Source: Microvirga sp.
GTDB lineage: Bacteria; Pseudomonadota; Alphaproteobacteria; Rhizobiales; Beijerinckiaceae
Direction of reading: 5' to 3'
Assembly (NCBI RefSeq): GCF_014699075.1
Contig: NZ_JACXAB010000004.1
Location: 186,001-250,000, forward strand
DNA: 64,000 bases
Numbering within the stretch: position 1 is the stretch's first letter; each line of letters opens with the position of its first letter. Under the pieces are notes generated by a model. It saw only the letters and a program-made list of their open reading frames with translations. It was not told the origin of the DNA and did not search any database. The position numbers and the translations under genes were made by a program. Positions 17,273 to 25,445 of this stretch are shown piece by piece.

Positions 17273-18280
17273 TTATCCACGGCCTCGCAAAACATTGAGC
17301 GCATGTTGGGCAAACCGAGCGGATAAAGGGCCGACTTTCTCCGCCTCGGAATCGGCGGCATTACCAGCCTTCGCCCGTGCCGCGATACCCTCAAAAATGA
17401 CCGCGAAACGAAAAAGCGCGAAGGCCATATGGAAGCTGGTCATACGTATGTTATGACAGGCGGCGTCATAGTAGGTCTTCACGAACTCGGCCTCAGTTGG
17501 AAGGCCGAGCGTAACCAGATCCAAGCCCTCGAGACCTCCGTACTCCTCAGGCCTGGAATGCCAGCCCATGCAGGCGTGGGCGAGGTCGGCCAATGGATGC
17601 CCGAGCGTTGAAAGCTCCCAATCGAGGATTGCGATCACCCGCGGCTCTGTCTCATGAAACATGACGTTGCCGACGCGGTAATCCCCATGCGACACGCCTG
17701 TCACGTCATCCTCTGGAATGTTGCGGGGCAGCCATGCGATCAAGTGCTCGATGTTGGCATCGTCACGGGTACGAGAGAGTTCCCACTGCCTCGTCCAGCG
17801 GGAGATCTGGCGCTTGAAGTAGTTCCCGCTCTTGCCGTAATCGGACAAGCCCACAGCGGCCGGATTCACATTGTGAAGGGCAGCCAACGCCTGTGCCAGC
17901 GATCGGTACATCTGCCCGCGCTCCTGCGCGGTGACGCCTGGCAGAGCGGCATCGTGAAACACGCGGCCCTCAAGACGCTCCATGATGTAGAATAAGGTCC
18001 CAATAACCTCCCGGTCGTCGCAGTATAGAACCATGGCAGGCACCGGAACGCCGACAGTCCGCAGCGCCGCCATGACCCGGTATTCGCGATCGACTGCATG
18101 GGCGGATGGCAGCAGGTTGCCAGACGGCTGCTTGCGAAGAACAAGCCGGCGGTTATCGTAGGTCACAAAGAACGTTGGATTGGACTGCCCGCCCGAGATG
18201 CGCTCCAAGTGCATCAGTCCTTTGAGGCCAGGGATCGAGGTGCGCAGGAAAGCGTCCAGACGCTCCGGGTCAAATTCCAT
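17273..18280 (-). CDS. APH-fold phosphotransferase (ACAD10/11- and LvaA-like acyl-CoA kinase candidate)
   Basis: 335-residue aminoglycoside-phosphotransferase-fold kinase. Start at ATG 18280 because AAGGAG stands seven bases upstream; two earlier in-frame codons lack such a site. Brenner motif SHGDYRVGNVMF with catalytic Asp, then AILDWELSTLGHPLADLAHAC with the metal-binding Asp; N-terminal nucleotide region LRKQPSGNLL. It closes an operon with CoA ligase, acyl-CoA dehydrogenase and SDR. Family knowledge: mammalian ACAD10/11 fuse this kinase to an acyl-CoA dehydrogenase, and Pseudomonas LvaA phosphorylates 4-hydroxyvaleryl-CoA. A 4-hydroxyacyl-CoA kinase role is therefore the leading inference; antibiotic resistance is unlikely. 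Confidence 0.85.
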   Translation of the reverse strand: MEFDPERLDAFLRTSIPGLKGLMHLERISGGQSNPTFFVTYDNRRLVLRKQPSGNLLPSAHAVDREYRVMAALRTVGVPVPAMVLYCDDREVIGTLFYIMERLEGRVFHDAALPGVTAQERGQMYRSLAQALAALHNVNPAAVGLSDYGKSGNYFKRQISRWTRQWELSRTRDDANIEHLIAWLPRNIPEDDVTGVSHGDYRVGNVMFHETEPRVIAILDWELSTLGHPLADLAHACMGWHSRPEEYGGLEGLDLVTLGLPTEAEFVKTYYDAACHNIRMTSFHMAFALFRFAVIFEGIAARAKAGNAADSEAEKVGPLSARFAQHALNVLRGRG

Positions 18281-18350
18281 TACGCTCTCCTTAATGGTAG
18301 AAAGTCTTTCCGTCATCGCCGAGCCCTCGGCATGCACGTTCCTAAAGTCC

Positions 18351-19952
18351 TCAGGTGTCGCCAGAGGAGCGTAGTTCCGACCTGAGCTGGAATTTCTGCA
18401 CCTTGCCGGTGGCAGTCTTGGGAATGGAGCAAAACACGAACTTGCGCGGGATTTTGAAGCCCGCCAGACGGGTGCGGCAGAAGGCAGTGAGGTCCTCGGG
18501 CGTGGAGGTCATGCCATCCTTTAGTTCGACGAACGCGCACGGGATCTCGCCCCACTTGTCGTCGGGTGCCGCAACGACTGCGGCGAGCAGAACGGCCGGG
18601 TGTTGATGCAGAACACTCTCGATTTCGAGGCTCGAAATGTTCTCGCCGCCTGAGATGATGATGTCCTTGGACCTGTCCTTAATCTCTACGTAACCGTCAG
18701 GATGCCGGACGGCCAGATCGCCCGTGTGAAACTCACCTCCGGAAAAAGCTTTGTCCGTCGCGGCCTCGTCTCCGTAATAGCCCGCCATGAGTGTATTGCC
18801 GCGCAGCATGATTTCACCGACCGATACGCCGTCGCTCGGCACATCCGCGCCTTGCGGATCGACGACCCTCACGCGGCTCGCCGTGAGGTGGCGAACTCCC
18901 TGCCGGGCGAGGGCGCGTGCCTTGTCTTCGTCGTCAGCCAGAATCCAGTCCTCACGCAGCGCGCAAAGGGTCGCGGGACCGTATGATTCGGTGAGGCCGT
19001 AGAGATGGATCAACTCGAAGCCCAAAGCATCAAGTTGCCTGATGAGTGCGCTGGTCGGCGATGCGCCTCCGGTTGCCAGGAGCACGCGTCGGGAGGGATC
19101 GCGCAGGCTCCTGTCCTGATGGTTGAGTAGCATGTAAAGAACTACAGGCGCACAGGCCAGGTGAGTGACCCGGTGCTCCTCAATGGCGCGGAAGATCGCC
19201 GGTGGTTCAATCCGCTCGAGGCACACATGCGTCCCTCCCGCCGCGGTGATTGCCCATGTATGGCACCACCCATTGCAATGGAACATGGGCAGCGTCCACA
19301 GATAAACCGAATTGGTGTTGAAGCTCAGAGACACAAGATTGCCGAGCGCGTTCAGGTAAGCGCCCCGGTGATGGTAGACCACGCCTTTAGGGTTGCCCGT
19401 CGTGCCTGAAGTATAGTTGAGGCAGATCGGCTGCCACTCGTCCGTTACGGCATCCGCCGTGATGGGATCGGGCGCCTCGGTCCCAATGAGGGCATCGAAG
19501 CCTTCGCTGTCCCCTGAGCCACCGGACAGAAGCAGGATGCGCACAGCCATGCCGGAGGCGGCCTGCCGCACCACGTCGACGCACGTCGGATCGACGATGA
19601 CGATCCGGCTTTCGGAATGTTTGAGAATGTAGTTGACGGTGCTGACGTCGAGCCGGGTGTTGATGGTGTTGAGCACCGCGCCCGTCATGGGAACAGCATA
19701 ATGAGACGCCAGCATCTCGGGACGGTTCGTCGACATAATCGAAACCGTGTTGCCGGGCATGATGCCGAAGCGGCGAAGCATGGCAGCAAAGCGCCCCACG
19801 AGATCGCCGAAGGCGCGGTAGGTGTATTGCTGGGCGCGCCAGATTACGGCGATCTTCTCGGGATAGATAGAAACGGTACGTTCCAGAAAATCAAGCGGGG
19901 TCAGCGGTCTGAAGTTCGCTGCGCGCGGGGCGAGGTGCTTCTCATGGCTCAT
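18351..19952 (-). CDS. AMP-forming fatty acid/short-chain acyl-CoA ligase
   Basis: 533-residue class I adenylate-forming ligase from ATG 19952; a TTG five codons upstream is possible. Motifs: LNYTSGTTGNPKGVVYHH (A3, canonical), YGLTESYGP (A5), GEFHTGDLAVRHPDGYVEI and DRSKDIIISGGENIS (A7/A8), PKTATGKVQKFQLR (A10). The PMFHCNGWCHTWAITAAGG stretch is typical of the branch that includes DmdB and medium/short-chain acid ligases. Located between the acyl-CoA dehydrogenase (63 nt upstream) and the kinase (70 nt downstream), it most likely activates the acid that the operon degrades, the part LvaE plays in levulinate catabolism. Confidence 0.92.
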   Translation of the reverse strand: MSHEKHLAPRAANFRPLTPLDFLERTVSIYPEKIAVIWRAQQYTYRAFGDLVGRFAAMLRRFGIMPGNTVSIMSTNRPEMLASHYAVPMTGAVLNTINTRLDVSTVNYILKHSESRIVIVDPTCVDVVRQAASGMAVRILLLSGGSGDSEGFDALIGTEAPDPITADAVTDEWQPICLNYTSGTTGNPKGVVYHHRGAYLNALGNLVSLSFNTNSVYLWTLPMFHCNGWCHTWAITAAGGTHVCLERIEPPAIFRAIEEHRVTHLACAPVVLYMLLNHQDRSLRDPSRRVLLATGGASPTSALIRQLDALGFELIHLYGLTESYGPATLCALREDWILADDEDKARALARQGVRHLTASRVRVVDPQGADVPSDGVSVGEIMLRGNTLMAGYYGDEAATDKAFSGGEFHTGDLAVRHPDGYVEIKDRSKDIIISGGENISSLEIESVLHQHPAVLLAAVVAAPDDKWGEIPCAFVELKDGMTSTPEDLTAFCRTRLAGFKIPRKFVFCSIPKTATGKVQKFQLRSELRSSGDT

Positions 19953-20015
19953 GTCGACTAGTCCCAAGATCCTAGTGGTGCCCCTTCGTCGAGCTTATTC
20001 GCGTTACCTCTCTCT

Positions 20016-21236
20016 TCAAGAGGACCCCGCATTGACCTCGACGGGCCAATGCCAGAAATCCGAACTCTCGGAGGTGAGGAACCGGTTGAGCACCATGCGG
20101 TGCACCTCGTCCGCTCCATCGACTAAGCGGGCTTGGCGCGCATAACGGTAGATCCACTCCAGAACCGTATCCTTGGAATAGCCGCGCGCGCCGTTGATCT
20201 GGATGCCAGTGTCGGCCGCCTGATGCAGCACGTTCGCCACATGGAGCTTGGCCATGGAGACTTCCTTGCGGGCGAAGCTGCCCCGGTCAAGTTCCCAAGC
20301 TGCCTTCATGACGAGCAGGCGCCCGATCTCGATCTGAAGCGCAAGGTCGCCCAGCATGAGCTGGATGCTTTCCCGGTCGGCCAGACGCTGGCCAAAACCC
20401 GTGCGCTCCGCCGCATAAGCTTGGGCAATCTCCACGCTCCGCTTTGAGAGGCCGAGCCAGCGCATGCAATGGGTCAGGCGGGCAGGGCCTAGACGGATCT
20501 GTGTGGCCTTAAGGCCTTGGCCCTCTCCAATGAGCACGTTCTCCTCCGGGATCTCGAGCCCGGTGAAGGCAATCTCGCAATGGCCGCCATGCTCCTCAGG
20601 CCCCATGATCGGGATGCGCCGCAGGATCTCCCAGCCCGGCTCGTCCTTGTGGAACAGGAAGGCGGTCAGGCCATAACGCGGGTCGTCTGACGTGCGGGCG
20701 ATCAGGATAAAGTGGCTGGCTTCGTCGGCTCCTGTGATGAACCACTTGCGCCCATTCACCACATAGGTGCCGCCCCGCTTCTCTGCGCGGGTCTGGATCA
20801 TGCTCGGGTCGGAGCCGCCGCCGGGATGAGGCTCGGTCATCGCAAAGGCGGAGCGCACGTCGCCGCGCACGATGGGCTGAAGCCAACGTTCCTTCTGGTC
20901 GGGTGTGCCCACAGCCTCGAGCAGCATCATGTTGCCGTCATCGGGAGCCGCAGAGTTGAACACCACAGGGCCGAAGATCGAGCGGTTCATCGCCTCGTAG
21001 CACACCGCCATGCCAACCTTGTCGAGACCGGCGCCCCCGGTCTCAGGCTTAAGCTGCAGGCACCAGAGGCCCTCGGCCTTAGCCCTATCGCGCAGCCGCT
21101 GAAGCAGATCGAGGCTGATGTTCTCGTGCTCGTCGAAGGAGACAGGTTCGGACTCGAGTGGGATGAGCTCCCGCTCCACAAAAGCGTCAATACGTGAGCG
21201 GTAGTCCTCGATCCTCGGTGAAATATGGAAGTCCAT
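20016..21236 (-). CDS. Acyl-CoA dehydrogenase (ACAD11/LvaC-like)
   Basis: 406-residue FAD acyl-CoA dehydrogenase. Start ATG 21236 has AAAGGAA upstream; the earlier open frame is an overlap with the SDR gene. FAD/substrate motif FAMTEPHPGGGSDPSMIQT, C-terminal NGARGYSKDTVLEWIYRYARQARLVDGADEVHRM; the ADEVHRM ending marks the ACAD10/11 branch rather than classical fatty acid enzymes. It lies 10 nt after the SDR gene in the same operon as an APH-fold kinase. In LvaC-type chemistry this enzyme acts after 4-phosphorylation to give an enoyl-CoA; that assignment here rests on operon content and subfamily. Confidence 0.92.
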   Translation of the reverse strand: MDFHISPRIEDYRSRIDAFVERELIPLESEPVSFDEHENISLDLLQRLRDRAKAEGLWCLQLKPETGGAGLDKVGMAVCYEAMNRSIFGPVVFNSAAPDDGNMMLLEAVGTPDQKERWLQPIVRGDVRSAFAMTEPHPGGGSDPSMIQTRAEKRGGTYVVNGRKWFITGADEASHFILIARTSDDPRYGLTAFLFHKDEPGWEILRRIPIMGPEEHGGHCEIAFTGLEIPEENVLIGEGQGLKATQIRLGPARLTHCMRWLGLSKRSVEIAQAYAAERTGFGQRLADRESIQLMLGDLALQIEIGRLLVMKAAWELDRGSFARKEVSMAKLHVANVLHQAADTGIQINGARGYSKDTVLEWIYRYARQARLVDGADEVHRMVLNRFLTSESSDFWHWPVEVNAGSS

Positions 21237-21246
21237 GGGATTTCCT

Positions 21247-22011
21247 TTAGAGAGTGGATACGAGATGGCCGCCATCGACGGCAAGGGACGCACCGGTGAT
21301 GTATGAGCCAGCATCCGAGCACAGGAGCAGGAGCGGCCCGTCAAGATCCTCTGGACGGCCGAGACGGCGCTGCGGAATGCGCTTGACCAGCGCCTGCCCC
21401 ACCTCACTGGCAAAAAACTCCTGATTGAGGTTGGTTTCGATATAGCCGGGGCAGAGCGCGTTCACACGAATGCCGTAGCGCGCGAGTTCGAGCGCCATGG
21501 CTTTGGTGAGCTGCACGACGCCGGCCTTGGAGGCCGTGTAGGGCGCGACATAGCCTGCAACCCGCAGGCCCAGAATGGAGGCGATGTTGATGATAGTGCC
21601 GCCCCGGCCTTGCGTCTTCATGAGACGCGCCGCTCCTTGAGCGACGAGGAAGTTGCCTTTGAGGTTCGTGTCGACCACCTGATCCCATTCCTGCTCGGAA
21701 AGATCGAGAACGGACCGGGTCGTCGTAACGCCAGCGTTGTTGATGAGGATGTCGAACCCACCCATCAACCCGATGTCGGAGAAGAGACGGCTGACGCTGG
21801 CGCTGTCGGTGACGTCAAGCTGTAGGGCGCTGGCCTGCCCGTCCGCGGCGGTGATTTCGCCGCAGAGGCTCTCGAGAGATTGCGTGCGTCTCGCCGCGAC
21901 GATCACTTTCGCTCCGGCCCGCGCCAGAACCTGCGCGAAGTGGCGGCCAAGCCCACTGGAGGCTCCTGTCACGAGAGCCGTGCGGCCGTTCAGGTTCAAC
22001 TCCACAGTCAC
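21247..22011 (-). CDS. Short-chain dehydrogenase/reductase (3-hydroxyacyl-CoA dehydrogenase candidate)
   Basis: 254-residue classical SDR. The start is GTG at 22011: no ATG is suitably placed and GGAGGAACGCCT precedes it at ideal spacing. TGASSGLG cofactor motif (about 14-21), NNAG (about 92-95), catalytic Ser in NIASILGLRVAGY, YTASK (Tyr and Lys). First gene of the SDR-ACAD-ligase-kinase operon, facing the TetR regulator. LvaD, a 3-hydroxyvaleryl-CoA dehydrogenase, is an SDR in the equivalent position functionally, so a hydroxyacyl-CoA dehydrogenase role is inferred. Confidence 0.9.
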   Translation of the reverse strand: MTVELNLNGRTALVTGASSGLGRHFAQVLARAGAKVIVAARRTQSLESLCGEITAADGQASALQLDVTDSASVSRLFSDIGLMGGFDILINNAGVTTTRSVLDLSEQEWDQVVDTNLKGNFLVAQGAARLMKTQGRGGTIINIASILGLRVAGYVAPYTASKAGVVQLTKAMALELARYGIRVNALCPGYIETNLNQEFFASEVGQALVKRIPQRRLGRPEDLDGPLLLLCSDAGSYITGASLAVDGGHLVSTL

Positions 22012-22038
22012 AGGCGTTCCTCCATGCGCTTTTGTGAG

Positions 22039-22048
22039 CGAGCGCTCG
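22039..22048. promoter_or_regulatory. Palindromic putative TetR operator
   Basis: Perfect 10-bp palindrome CGAGCGCTCG in the 156-nt space between the divergent SDR operon (start 22011) and tetR (start about 22168). It lies 28 bases upstream of the SDR start, where bound repressor would block that promoter. Link to the adjacent TetR protein is inference from position. Confidence 0.55.
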
Positions 22049-22167
22049 TTTTTTGTTGATGTTGATGTTATAGGAGGTAGAGTGTCAAGGGAAAGATTGA
22101 TCATCAAGCGCCCGCAGGACACTGCCTCTGGCAAATGCGGCGTCTGCCATTCAAGGAGACCTGTTTC

Positions 22168-22923
22168 GTGGCCTTCGAGTTCGCATCGGCTCGGGAAGCA
22201 ACCTCATCCGCGGCATCGGAAAACATCCTGTCCTTAAAGGCTTTTCAGGCGGAGTATGACTTCTCGCTTGAGGCAATCTGCGCTCGCATGCTCGACAGGC
22301 ACCGAGACACGATCCGCACGCAGAAACCCCACATTGCCGTCACGAAGCTCGCCAGGATCATCCGGACCACTCTGATGTTGAGCAATCGCAAGGGTTTTCA
22401 TTCCATGAGCCTGCGGGAGCTCGCTAAAGTGTCTGGGTTAAGCATGGGCGCGCTCTATACCTACTTCGACAGCAAGGATACGCTGTTGATGATGATCCTG
22501 GGCGAAGTGTCGTCGGCCGTGTCCACCGCCCTTGGCTGCCCGCCGGCATCGCTCGCCGACGACCCAGTACGCCGCCTGCGATGGCTGCTTGAGACCCATG
22601 TCTACCTGACCGAAACTATGCAGCCCTGGTTTCTCTTTGCCTACATGGAAGCTAAGGCCTTCTCGAAGGAAGGGCGCGAAAAAGCCAGGCGTAGCGAACT
22701 AGCCACCGAAGCCATGATCGCCGACGCTCTTGCGGACGTTGTCCGGCGCAAGCAGGCCTCCGTGCCCAACGTCGAGCTGACTGCGGCACTCATCAAGCCG
22801 CTGCTGCAGGACTGGTATGTGAAGCGTGGCAAATACCGTCGCCGCGGTGTCACGCCCGAGCAATACGTGGAAGCGGTCGCAGGCTTTGTGCAAGGTGCTA
22901 TTTCACTTCGACGAGGAGCTTGA
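22168..22923 (+). CDS. TetR/AcrR family transcriptional regulator
   Basis: 251-residue repressor. Helix-turn-helix around residues 65-105 (MSLRELAKVSGLSMGALYTYFDSKDTL is the classic TetR helix 2-3 and Tyr-Tyr/Phe region), preceded by an unusually long ~50-residue N-terminal extension. Start is uncertain: GTG 22168 has AAGGAG nine bases upstream, while ATG 22135 has none. Transcribed away from the acyl-CoA operon with a palindrome between them, so it probably represses that operon and itself and is released by an acyl-CoA, as in other fatty-acid TetR proteins. Confidence 0.88.
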   Translation: MAFEFASAREATSSAASENILSLKAFQAEYDFSLEAICARMLDRHRDTIRTQKPHIAVTKLARIIRTTLMLSNRKGFHSMSLRELAKVSGLSMGALYTYFDSKDTLLMMILGEVSSAVSTALGCPPASLADDPVRRLRWLLETHVYLTETMQPWFLFAYMEAKAFSKEGREKARRSELATEAMIADALADVVRRKQASVPNVELTAALIKPLLQDWYVKRGKYRRRGVTPEQYVEAVAGFVQGAISLRRGA

Positions 22924-23171
22924 GCCGTACCTTAGGCAGTGCACACATGGCCTCCAAGAGGCTACAGGAGGTCGCAGCCATCAGAAGGAGTTCAGGGCAC
23001 GAATTGCCGCCGAGCCTTCGATGCTCAGGCCTAAGCATTTTTGGTTCTTGTGCCGAAAATTACAATCTGCTTTGGCCGAGGAATTTTGCAATGACGTCGC
23101 TTTCAGCTCCAAGTCCTGGTTCAGGTGACCGCAGAGCGGGCATGCAAGGAGCAGGGGACATCACCACTTGA

Positions 23172-23846
23172 GGATTCCCGCGCCCGATCCGGGTCTTGGC
23201 GTCCGGCGCGATCCTGCTGTATCTCGCGGAGAAGTTCGGAGCCTTCCTCCCAGCGGAAGCCGACCCGCGTGCCGAATGCCTGTCCTGGCTGTTCTGGCAG
23301 ATGGGAAGTGCTCCCTATCTGGGCGGAGGCTTCGGGCACTTCTATGCCTACGCGCTAGTGAAGATTGCGTATGCAATCGATCGGTTCGCAATGGAGACGA
23401 AGCGGCTGCTCGACGTGCTCGACCGACGGCTTGCGGACAACGAATTTGTGGCAGGATCTGAGTACACGATCGCCGACATGGCCATCTGGCCGTGGTACGG
23501 CGGCCTGGTTCAGGGACGTCTGTACGAGGCGGGCGAGTTTCTGTCCGTGCAGAACTACCAGCACGTCCGGCGCTGGGCTGGGGCGATCGGCGCTCGCCCC
23601 ACCGTCAAGCGGGGGAGGATCGTCCACCGTGCCTTCGGCGAGCCCTCCGAGCAGTTGCACGAACGTCATGACGCCAGCGACTTCGATACCATGACCCAGG
23701 ACAAGGCGGCCGCCCGGGGTAGCAACCGGGAGGGATCATCGCCTATTGGCAGATGCGGTAACGGTCGCTGGATCCGTGTTGCTCGATGTCGACGTGCAGG
23801 TGATCGTGATGCGCCTCGTCCGAACCGGGACCGAGGATCGTCGTGA
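23172..23846 (+). pseudogene. Glutathione S-transferase remnant (YghU-like), N-terminal half missing
   Basis: Open frame resuming after a TGA at 23169-23171 reads RPIRVLASGAILLYLAEKFG, the end of the thioredoxin-like domain of YghU/YfcG-type glutathione transferases, and continues through a full C-terminal helical domain (EFVAGSEYTIADMAIWPWYG) to HERHDASDFDTMTQDKA. The first ~85 residues with the glutathione-binding Thr/Asn are absent, and the family's stop after TQDK is lost so the frame runs on 40 residues. Both ends are broken, so a pseudogene or recombination scar. No mobile element is visible beside it. The preceding 22924-23171 holds nothing I can identify. Confidence 0.75.
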
Positions 23847-24489
23847 ACCAGCCGCAGGCCGCGGTCCGCAGGGCTGCGAGTGCCGGATCCGGCGCGGTGT
23901 TCGCTTCGGGCTTAATGCGCAAGGTCGTCCCGTTGGCGAGGTCGAAGCCGGCGATGTCGATCGCCAGCCCTTGGGCATGGGCCGAGAGTTTGCCTGTGGT
24001 CGACCGGTTCCGGTTGCGGCACTCGAAACCGGGCCCGGTCTGGACGGCTTTCAGCTCGCTCCCCTTGATGCCGGCGACGAGCGGAGCCACGAGATCGCCG
24101 ATCCAGTGACCGAACGGCCCGGCGAAACGGCAGGCCAGGACGGGCTGATTGGCCAGCCGGACAACTGTCTCAGGCTTGGTCGGAACCGGCACGGCCTTGA
24201 GCCGCACCGGCGTCTCGATCCGGCAGAGCTCGTTCGAGACCTGGGGTGGCTCCGCAGGCTCGATCTCGAACCCGACCGCCTTCAGGACGGCTAGGCAATC
24301 CTCGGCTGACGGGACAGCTGAAGGCGCGTCCGCCGTCGGCGCCGGTGGAGCCTGAGGTCGTGGGGCAGGGGGTGTCGCGGGAGAAGGAGTCTCGATGGGC
24401 CGTGGAGGCGGTAGAGGTGGCACCGGCTGGGCCATGGCGACTTGGGCCATCATCATGGGAACGACCGCCGCCGCGGATCTAATCAACAT
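23743..24489 (-). CDS. Extensin-like family protein (secreted)
   Basis: 248-residue protein with a signal peptide (MLIRSAAAVVPMMMAQVAMA), a Pro-rich linker at about 22-55 and an extensin-like C-terminal domain with paired Cys residues and the terminal HHDHLHVDIEQ metal-site-like motif, as in D-Ala-D-Ala carboxypeptidase-type folds. Start ATG 24489 follows GGAGGAGTCG. A cell-wall role is likely from the domain family. Upstream in-frame extension is an antisense shadow of the EcsC gene and is not used. Its 3' end overlaps the tail of the GST remnant on the other strand. Confidence 0.85.
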   Translation of the reverse strand: MLIRSAAAVVPMMMAQVAMAQPVPPLPPPRPIETPSPATPPAPRPQAPPAPTADAPSAVPSAEDCLAVLKAVGFEIEPAEPPQVSNELCRIETPVRLKAVPVPTKPETVVRLANQPVLACRFAGPFGHWIGDLVAPLVAGIKGSELKAVQTGPGFECRNRNRSTTGKLSAHAQGLAIDIAGFDLANGTTLRIKPEANTAPDPALAALRTAACGWFTTILGPGSDEAHHDHLHVDIEQHGSSDRYRICQ

Positions 24490-24576
24490 CGACTCCTCCC
24501 CCCCGCAGACCAACGCCAAGCTGCGTTGAAGGGTTGCGGGCTGTCCAAAGCAGTGCGGAATCGCCAGATAAGTAGG

Positions 24577-25437
24577 ATGAGCCAGGAATTTCGCCGCCAG
24601 GAGCCCCTTCCGGCCTCGGCCACCCGCGCAGCGCCACCTGAGATCGCCCTCTCGGACGAGGATCGCGAGGCCTTGCGGCAGGCCGTGCTCGCGCTCGAGG
24701 GGCCGAGCTACGTCGCTCGCCTGGCGGCCCTGGCGGGCCGGCCAATCGAGCTGCTCGGGCAGGCGCTTCCGGTGCCGGTCTCCGGCCTGATCTCGTAGGC
24801 CACGCAGGCGGCGCTCACCCCTGCCTTGCGCTACGCGCTCAGGACGATTCCGAAGGAGGGCAGGGATCCCGAAACCCGAGTCCACAAGGCGCTGGCGGTC
24901 CTGTCCGGCGCCATGGGCGGGGCGCTCGGCGTCTCGGCGGTTCTGGTGGAGCTTCCGGTCTCGACCACGATCATGCTGCGGTCGATCGCCCGGATTGCGC
25001 AGAGCGAGGGCGAGGACCTTCAGGATCCCGAGACCGCGCTGGCCTGTGTCCAAGTCTTCGCCCTGGGCGGGCATTCCGGCTCCGACAACCTGCACGAGGC
25101 GGGCTACTTCGCCGTGCGGGCCGCGATGGCGAAGTCCGTCACCCGCGCCCTGCAGCAGATGGCCGGGCGCGGGGTCGTTGACGAGAGCGCCTCAGCCATC
25201 GTGCGCCTGCTGGCTCAGATCGGAGCCCGCTTCGGCGTGGTCGTTTCGCAGAAGGTCGCCGCCCAGGCCGTGCCGGTCGTCGGTGCGATCGGCGGCGCGG
25301 CCGTCAACGCTGCCTTCGTCTCTCACTTCCAGTCGCTGGCCCGCGGACACTTCACCGTGCGTCGACTGGAGCGGACCTACGGCAAAGGAACCGTCCGCCG
25401 GGAATACGAACGTATTCGAGCGTCAGAGACACACTAA
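24577..25437 (+). pseudogene. EcsC family protein interrupted by an in-frame TAG
   Basis: The frame from ATG 24577 encodes 73 residues, meets TAG at 24796-24798, and continues unshifted for 212 more residues. Together they make one EcsC-family protein (EDREALRQAVLALEGPSYVARLAALAG, then ATQAALTPALRYALRTIPK, hydrophobic glycine-rich ALSGAMGGALG-like helices, VSQKVAAQAVPVVGAIGGAAVNAAF). The codon lost is where relatives carry Glu before AT-AAL, so a single GAG to TAG change explains it. EcsC function is not well defined; membrane-associated. Could be a true nonsense mutation or a base-calling error; a separate 3' product starting inside is possible but no good start is seen. Confidence 0.75.
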
Positions 25438-25445
25438 TTGGTCAC

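Noticed and set aside
17273-18280. Aminoglycoside phosphotransferase as an antibiotic-resistance gene
   Set aside because: The operon partners (acyl-CoA dehydrogenase, ligase, SDR) and ACAD10/11-type family features point to acyl-CoA metabolism.
24442-24576. Longer N-terminal start for the EcsC gene
   Set aside because: This part overlaps the signal-peptide region of the extensin gene on the other strand and does not resemble EcsC; the ATG at 24577 fits better.
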